Shown here: piece by piece, positions 31,829 to 36,216 of the stretch
Layout: every line of letters starts with the position of its first letter
Position numbering within the stretch: the first letter of the stretch is position 1
Source of the DNA: an uncultured Bacteroidia bacterium
GTDB taxonomy: Bacteria; Bacteroidota; Bacteroidia; Bacteroidales; UBA932
DNA length: 36,216 nucleotides
Direction: 5' to 3'
NCBI GenBank assembly: GCA_902766255.1
Contig: CACXCS010000036.1
Coordinates: 1-36,216 of the forward strand
Notes under the pieces: model-generated
Seen by the model: the letters and a program-made list of their open reading frames with translations, nothing else
Databases searched by the model: none
What the model was told of the DNA's origin: nothing
Made by a program: the position numbers and the translations under genes

Positions 31829-32725
31829 ATGATAAACTTTAGCGAATCTGAAAGGTTTTGCCAGAATCATTTTGAGCAATTTGAAGCCCTTTGGCATCTT
31901 TGGACTCCGGAGAATCAAGGAATAATCTTCCCTGACGACAAATCGTTTGAAACCGGAATGAACATCATCGGTATAAGTTCCCGGCTGTTCCCTGACATTG
32001 TCATTATTACTTTTGAGTTAATGTCAAACCACCTCCATGGCACTATGGCAGGCAAAGAACATCGCATCAGGCTGCTGTTCAACTCAATTAATTATTTCCT
32101 GCGCCGAAAGTTGGTGGCCGGTTTATCAGGGTGGGACTGTAGTCTGCGAAGAATAGAAAGCCTCAATGATGCCAGATCTGTTATCACCTACAACAACCGC
32201 AATGGTTTTTTGGTGCACGAAGACGAAAGTCCTTATTCATATCCATGGGGCGCGAACCGATTCTTTTTTAATCCGGAGGCAAAAGCTCGATATTATGCCA
32301 ACAGCAAACCTTTTAGATTCACCGACCGCCGCAATGCTTGCGCCAGCCATAAAGCCGATGCCATCACAAGCCTGAAAAAACTTGACGGATATGTCTCGCC
32401 AATGAGCTTTTGCGATATTGCAGCAGGAGAGCTATTATTCAGGAATGCCTCGCACTACTTCTACGAAGTTTCCCGCAACATTGAATCTCAAAAAAATATA
32501 GCACAAGAAATCGGTAAAAGAATCTTCTATACCGACGACGAGTTATTCAGGGTCGTCATGTCAATGAGCAACAACAAGTTCGATTCCGCCAGACCCTCGC
32601 TGCTCCCCAAGGATGCCAAAATAGAGATTGCCAAAGTGCTTCATTATGAGTATAACGCCAACAACAAACAAGTCCAGCGTATGCTAAACCTTGACCTGAT
32701 GGTCGTTAATTCTTTGTTCCCATGA
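31829..32725 (+). CDS. REP-associated tyrosine transposase (RAYT, Y1/HUH type)
   Basis: 298 aa. The HUH-type motif is M65-SNHLH, with H68 and H70 as metal ligands, and the nucleophile is probably Y121 in ITYNNRNGF, which matches the usual YI-NNP-GL pattern of the IS200/RAYT superfamily. The N-terminus (LWTPENQGIIFPDD) and the C-terminal helical part (about 245-298, KVLHYEYNANNKQVQRMLNL), possibly a helix-turn-helix, fit longer RAYTs. RAYTs cut and join single-stranded REP hairpins and are single-copy domesticated transposases. The gene is more AT-rich than its neighbours, which suggests transfer. It is bracketed by repeat arrays; the right one starts 33 bases after the stop. Confidence 0.88.
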   Translation: MINFSESERFCQNHFEQFEALWHLWTPENQGIIFPDDKSFETGMNIIGISSRLFPDIVIITFELMSNHLHGTMAGKEHRIRLLFNSINYFLRRKLVAGLSGWDCSLRRIESLNDARSVITYNNRNGFLVHEDESPYSYPWGANRFFFNPEAKARYYANSKPFRFTDRRNACASHKADAITSLKKLDGYVSPMSFCDIAAGELLFRNASHYFYEVSRNIESQKNIAQEIGKRIFYTDDELFRVVMSMSNNKFDSARPSLLPKDAKIEIAKVLHYEYNANNKQVQRMLNLDLMVVNSLFP

Positions 32726-32758
32726 CACTAAATCATCGTTGTTTTCACCCACCATTTC

Positions 32759-33192
32759 GGGAGAAATAATGCCCACAGTTCTCCCATTCGACAATAACCC
32801 TCCCTATTGGGAGAAAAAAAGCCACTATTACTCCCGACTAACACCTTCAGTGGCAATTCCGGAGAGAATTGGCCATTTTTACTCCCACCTGACACCTTGC
32901 TCAGTGATTCGGGAGAGATTTGGGCGGTTTTACTCACGGAGGCCACTCTGCTCAGTAATCCTGGAGTATTTCAGCGTGGTTTGGTCCAGGATGTTACTTT
33001 TCTCGACAATTCGGGAGAGATTTGGGTGGTTTTACTCCCGGAGGCCACTCTACCCAGTGATTTGGGAGAGAATCAGCCAACTTTACTCCCGACTAACAAC
33101 TTGCGCGGCCATTTAGGAGAAAGCCGGGCGGTTTTACTCCCACCTGGCGCTTTGCATGGCTATACGGGAGAAGTACGGGCGCATTCCCTCCC
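32759..33192 (+). repeat. REP-like hairpin array, right (9 units, 51-bp period)
   Basis: Units begin at 32759, 32809, 32860, 32911, 32962, 33013, 33064, 33115 and 33166. All steps are 51 except the first (50). The unit at 32962 is degenerate in both stem halves. Unit and linker types match those of the left array, including a run of three linkers (GGAGGCCACTCT, GACTAACAACTT, ACCTGGCGCTTT) in the same order as on the left. Confidence 0.93.
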
Positions 33193-33305
33193 ATACAGAT
33201 AGCGGACGGGGCCCGCGGCCTTGGGTAATGTGACAATTATGCCGGGAGTTGGGCGGCAAAATGAGGTAAATGGCTTGTGCCATTATATCATATCGATTAT
33301 TTTGT

Positions 33306-33313
33306 TAAATTTG
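33306..33313 (+). promoter_or_regulatory. -7 box of pgk
   Basis: TAAATTTG, 21 bases before the pgk ATG. No well-spaced -33 TTG seen. Confidence 0.6.
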
Positions 33314-33334
33314 TGGGATTTATCATTCACGATT

Positions 33335-34588
33335 ATGCAACAGCACATTGATTCTTACGATTTTACCGGCAAAAAAGCCATCGTACGCGTTGACTTCAAC
33401 GTCCCCCTCAACGAACAGTTCCAGATTACCGACGACACCCGCATCCGTGCGGCCATGCCCACTCTCAAGAAGGTGCTGGCCGGCGGCGGCGCCCTCATCA
33501 TAATGTCGCACCTTGGCCGTCCCAAGGGCGTAGCCGACAAGTTCTCACTCAAGCACATCCTCGCTCACGTTTCCGAGTGTCTGGGTGTTCCCGTTAAATT
33601 CGCCCCCGACTGCCAGAAGGCACAGGCAGAGGTTGCCGCCCTTAAGCCCGGCGAGGCTCTCCTGCTCGAGAACCTCCGATTCTACGCCGAGGAAGAAGGC
33701 AAGCCCCGCGGACTCGCCGAGGATGCAAGCGATGAGGAGAAGAAGGCTGCCAAGGCCGCTGTCAAGGCCTCCCAGAAGGAGTTCGTGAAGACTCTGGCAT
33801 CCTACGCCGACTGCTATATCAACGATGCTTTCGGTACCGCACACCGCGCACACGCCTCTACCGCCCTCATCGCCGATTACTTCCCCAATGACAAGATGTT
33901 CGGCTACCTGATGGAAGGCGAGATCAAGGCTATCGACAACGTGCTCAGCAATGCCAAGCACCCCTTCACCGCTATCATCGGCGGCAGCAAGGTGTCCAGC
34001 AAACTCGCCGTTCTTGAAAACATGCTCGAGAAGGTTGACAACCTCATCATCGGCGGCGGCATGGGATACACCTTTATCAAGGCCGAAGGCGGCAAGATCG
34101 GCAACTCCCTGCACGAGGACGACCTTATCCCCCAGGCACTCGAAATCATGGCCAAGGCCAAGGAGAAGGGCGTAAACATCTACCTTTCCGTCCAGACCCT
34201 GGTAGCCGACGATTTCAGCGCCGAGGCTAACACCAAGATTGTCCCTTCACATGAGATTCCCGACGGATTCGAAGGCGTAGATGCCGGTCCCGAGTCGCTC
34301 GAGCGCTGGGGCAAGGTCATCCTTGACTCCAAGACCATCCTGTGGAATGGTCCCGTGGGCGTATTTGAGATCGCACCCTTCGCCAAGGGAACCCTCAAGA
34401 TTGCCGAACTCCTGGCAAAGGCCACCGAGAACGGTGCATACACCCTTGTCGGCGGCGGCGACTCCGTAGCAGCCGTTACCCAGATGGGCTTTGCAGGGAA
34501 GGTCAGCTACGTGAGCACCGGCGGTGGCGCCATGCTCGAGGCCCTCGAGGGCAAAGAGCTCCCCGGCATTGCCGCTATCCGCAAATAA
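33335..34588 (+). CDS. pgk: Phosphoglycerate kinase
   Basis: 417 aa cytosolic glycolytic enzyme, 1,3-bisphosphoglycerate plus ADP to 3-phosphoglycerate plus ATP. The N-terminal [13 protein letters not shown] is the PGK signature; substrate-binding [12 protein letters not shown] and SHLGRPKG, the hinge region [11 protein letters not shown], and the C-terminal GGGDSVAAV and [13 protein letters not shown] are all present. An acidic-basic insert near residue 130 ([16 protein letters not shown]) seems to be of lineage type. The ATG at 33335 starts [14 protein letters not shown]; the longer frame upstream overlaps the promoter. Monocistronic. Confidence 0.97.
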   Translation: MQQHIDSYDFTGKKAIVRVDFNVPLNEQFQITDDTRIRAAMPTLKKVLAGGGALIIMSHLGRPKGVADKFSLKHILAHVSECLGVPVKFAPDCQKAQAEVAALKPGEALLLENLRFYAEEEGKPRGLAEDASDEEKKAAKAAVKASQKEFVKTLASYADCYINDAFGTAHRAHASTALIADYFPNDKMFGYLMEGEIKAIDNVLSNAKHPFTAIIGGSKVSSKLAVLENMLEKVDNLIIGGGMGYTFIKAEGGKIGNSLHEDDLIPQALEIMAKAKEKGVNIYLSVQTLVADDFSAEANTKIVPSHEIPDGFEGVDAGPESLERWGKVILDSKTILWNGPVGVFEIAPFAKGTLKIAELLAKATENGAYTLVGGGDSVAAVTQMGFAGKVSYVSTGGGAMLEALEGKELPGIAAIRK

Positions 34589-34591
34589 AAT

Positions 34592-34621
34592 TTGCTAATT
34601 CTCAAAGAATTATTACCTTTG
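34592..34621 (+). promoter_or_regulatory. Promoter of rpsP-rimM
   Basis: TACCTTTG followed by C at 34614-34621 with TTG at 34592-34594, spacing 19. It lies directly after the pgk stop. Confidence 0.75.
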
Positions 34622-34623
34622 CA

Positions 34624-34650
34624 GTCCGCTCTCGGGTAGGGCGGACTTTT
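34624..34650 (+). terminator. Hairpin with T-tract between pgk and rpsP
   Basis: GTCCGC (34624-34629) pairs with GCGGAC (34641-34646) and is followed by TTTT. It may end pgk transcripts, but it also sits at the expected 5' end of the rpsP mRNA, where it could protect or regulate the leader. The two roles cannot be told apart from sequence. Confidence 0.55.
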
Positions 34651-34677
34651 AAGTATAATTAAACAAACAGATTCACA

Positions 34678-35226
34678 ATGGCTGTTAAGATTCGTTTACA
34701 ACGCCACGGTAAGAAGAATTTCGCATTCTTCCACATTGTAGTGGCAGACTCACGCTCTCCGCGTGACGGTCGTTACATCGAGGAACTCGGTACCTACAAC
34801 CCCAACACCAACCCTGCTACCATCGTTCTCAATTTCGAGCGCGCACTGGCATGGATCAAAGTTGGCGCCGAGCCTTCACTTGTTGCACGCCGCATCCTCT
34901 CCTATGAAGGCGTCATGCTTCGTCACCACCTCGACGGCGGTGTAGCCAAAGGTGCTTTCTCACAGGAAGTTGCTGACAAAAAGTGGAACGACTGGAAAGC
35001 TGGCAGAGATGCCAAGATCGAGGCTAAGAAGACCGGCCTGAAGAACGCCGCAATCGAGGCCCGCAAAGCCGCCAAGGCCGAGGAAGCCAAGGTCAACGAG
35101 GCTCGCGCCGAGGCCATCGCCAAGAAGGCCGCCGAGCTCGCCGCCGCACAGGCAGCGGAGAAGGCTGCTGCCGAGGCTGCCGCAGAAGAGGCCGCACCTG
35201 CAGAGGAAACCCCCGCAGAGGCTTAA
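34678..35226 (+). CDS. rpsP: 30S ribosomal protein S16 with Ala/Glu-rich tail
   Basis: 182 aa. Residues 1-80 are the S16 core (VKIRLQRHGKKNFAFFHIVVAD, then GRYIEELGTYNP). A helical region follows, and the last 60 or so residues are an Ala/Glu/Lys-rich coiled-coil-like tail. Bacteroidetes S16 is often extended like this; the E. coli protein is about 80 aa. It is first in a two-gene operon; the stop shares one base with the rimM start (TAATG). Confidence 0.97.
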   Translation: MAVKIRLQRHGKKNFAFFHIVVADSRSPRDGRYIEELGTYNPNTNPATIVLNFERALAWIKVGAEPSLVARRILSYEGVMLRHHLDGGVAKGAFSQEVADKKWNDWKAGRDAKIEAKKTGLKNAAIEARKAAKAEEAKVNEARAEAIAKKAAELAAAQAAEKAAAEAAAEEAAPAEETPAEA

Positions 35227-35690
35227 TGCTCGCGATCGCAAAAATCCTGAAATCCAACGGCATCGAAGGCGATGTCCTGGTAGGACTCCTGGACTTCGAC
35301 GCTTCGGAAATCAACACCGAGGAACCGGTATTCATCTCTTTCGATGGACTGCCGGTTCCATTTTTTATCGAAAGTATCACTCCCAAGGGCTCAACACGCG
35401 CCATCATGCATCTGACCGATGTTGACAGCTTGGCCGACGCTGAGGAATTAGTGGGGCGTGAAATCTGCCTGGACGCCGTTGACGACGACTACGACGACGA
35501 AGATTTCACAGGCTGGACCCTGTACGACAGGGACAAGCTGGTAGGCACTGTAGATTACCTTGAAGACATTCCAGGCAACCCCTGCATCGCCGTCGGTGAC
35601 GCCCTGATTCCCCTGCACGAGGACCTCATAATATCCGCCGATCCCTCTACCCGCACCCTGGTGATGGACATTCCCGAGGGACTGTTATAA
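35226..35690 (+). CDS. rimM: Ribosome maturation factor RimM
   Basis: 154 aa, binds S19 and helps 16S rRNA processing and 30S head assembly. The N-terminal beta-barrel region (IAKILKSNGIEGDVLVGLLD) and the PRC-barrel-like C-terminal part (GWTLYDRDKLVGTVDYLEDIPGNPC, then IPLHEDLI) fit the family. An acidic stretch (DDDYDDEDF) joins them. A bit short compared with the usual about 170 aa. It is coupled to rpsP; trmD and rplS, common neighbours, do not follow. Confidence 0.92.
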   Translation: MLAIAKILKSNGIEGDVLVGLLDFDASEINTEEPVFISFDGLPVPFFIESITPKGSTRAIMHLTDVDSLADAEELVGREICLDAVDDDYDDEDFTGWTLYDRDKLVGTVDYLEDIPGNPCIAVGDALIPLHEDLIISADPSTRTLVMDIPEGLL

Positions 35691-35700
35691 ATCCAACCGC

Positions 35701-36216
35701 ATGAATATCTCCAACACCCCCTCCGAACGCATCAAGGCTCTCGCAGAGGGCCAGCGCGCATTTTTCGCCACCGGCTACACCCGCGAAATCAGTTTCCGCA
35801 AACAGCAGCTAAAGGCCCTTCGCAGTGCCCTCCAGAAATGGGAAAAGCCTCTGTGCGACGCCCTGTGGACCGACCTTCACAAATCTTACGAGGAGGCCTT
35901 CATGACCGAGATCGGCCTTGTGTTCGGCGAGATTTCCGACGCCCTTAAGCACGTAGGCAAATGGGCGCGCAGGCGTAAATGTCCTACGCCCATTACGGGC
36001 ATACCCTCAAGCAGTTTCATCATCCTCGAGCCTCTGGGATGCACGCTCATAGTGTCGCCCTGGAACTACCCCGTACAGCTGCTGCTCAGCCCGCTGGTAG
36101 GCGCCATCTCAGCCGGCTGTACCGCCATACTCAAGCCCTCGCCTTACGTTCCCAATGTATCGGCCACGCTGCAGAAGATGATAGAAGAGACGTTCGATCC
36201 GCAGTACGTCGCCGTA
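35701..36216 (+). CDS. Aldehyde dehydrogenase, cut by the right edge
   Basis: The first 172 codons of an NAD(P)-dependent aldehyde dehydrogenase. The frame is open from the ATG at 35701 to the window end. SPWNYPVQLLLSPLVGAISAGCTAILKPSP (starting near residue 119 and written here only in part of its length) is the ALDH cofactor-fold region, and the pattern FFATGYTREISFRKQQLKAL before it fits the class-3-like (fatty aldehyde) branch. The catalytic Cys and Glu lie beyond the edge. It starts 10 bases after the rimM stop and may be cotranscribed with it. Confidence 0.92.
   Translation, partial: MNISNTPSERIKALAEGQRAFFATGYTREISFRKQQLKALRSALQKWEKPLCDALWTDLHKSYEEAFMTEIGLVFGEISDALKHVGKWARRRKCPTPITGIPSSSFIILEPLGCTLIVSPWNYPVQLLLSPLVGAISAGCTAILKPSPYVPNVSATLQKMIEETFDPQYVAV

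Larger units (their letters stand above)
32726..33334. other. Non-coding region between RAYT and pgk
   Basis: 609 bases: the right repeat array (32759-33192), then about 110 bases with a GC-rich short palindromic patch near 33205-33217, and the pgk promoter. Two reading frames are open across much of the array because 51 is a multiple of three; neither has a convincing start or codon pattern. Confidence 0.75.

Noticed and set aside
31367-33192. CRISPR array on either side of a cas-like gene
   Set aside because: The repeated part is itself variable, the linkers recur as a few types instead of being unique, no cas gene is present, and the protein has a RAYT/HUH motif.
1-36216. tRNA, rRNA, riboswitch or tmRNA genes
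   Set aside because: I looked through all gaps and saw no cloverleaf or known aptamer pattern; by-eye search can miss small RNAs.

Overview
The window reads as a GC-rich member of the order Bacteroidales. The evidence is a SusC/SusD pair, BACON-domain lipoproteins, Ser-type sulfatases, promoters of the Bacteroidetes form TAnnTTTG with an upstream TTG, and almost no Shine-Dalgarno sequences. A gut or host-associated lineage near Rikenellaceae or a related uncultured family is possible, but this is a guess from gene content and base composition.

Layout. Position 1-751 is rpsC, whose start codon straddles the left edge, closed by a strong terminator. Next come an unknown lipoprotein (838-1569) and, on the minus strand, a coupled sodium:solute symporter and metallophosphoesterase (1566-4789). 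An AT-rich divergent region (4790-5222) carries a degenerate 62-bp repeat and a perfect 31-bp-arm hairpin. A Ser-type sulfatase follows (5223-6758). A minus-strand block (6767-13018) holds tsaE, a YifB/ComM-like ATPase, an unknown lipoprotein, a PspC-PadR-PspC operon and araD.

From 13258 to 29500 lies a polysaccharide-utilisation-like locus in two transcription units. The first is a coupled pair, sulfatase-GH27 glycosidase, closed by a terminator. The second is one tightly packed 13-kb run: MBL-fold lipoprotein, Tat-type FAD oxidoreductase, SusC, BACON lipoprotein, SusD, second BACON lipoprotein, and two more MBL-fold lipoproteins. It has no local regulator and only one classical glycosidase. 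The likely flow is SGBP/SusCD capture, sulfatase and GH27 trimming, and then unknown chemistry by three ComEC-like metallohydrolases and an oxidoreductase. The substrate cannot be read from sequence; a sulfated galactoside or arabinoside is a guess.

The right part (29497-36216) holds a GIN-domain adhesin-like lipoprotein coupled to a SAM methyltransferase, then a REP-associated tyrosine transposase (RAYT) bracketed by two arrays of a 51-bp hairpin repeat (7 and 9 units). pgk, rpsP-rimM and the start of an aldehyde dehydrogenase follow.

The most unusual DNA is of two kinds. The first is the RAYT with its 16 repeat units. The second is a pair of long fold-back elements (12204-12310 and 30335-30475) that share nearly the same loop core but have unrelated long arms; one lies in frame inside the methyltransferase gene. 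The 13-kb MBL/FAD/SusCD operon is the best candidate for an undescribed catabolic system.
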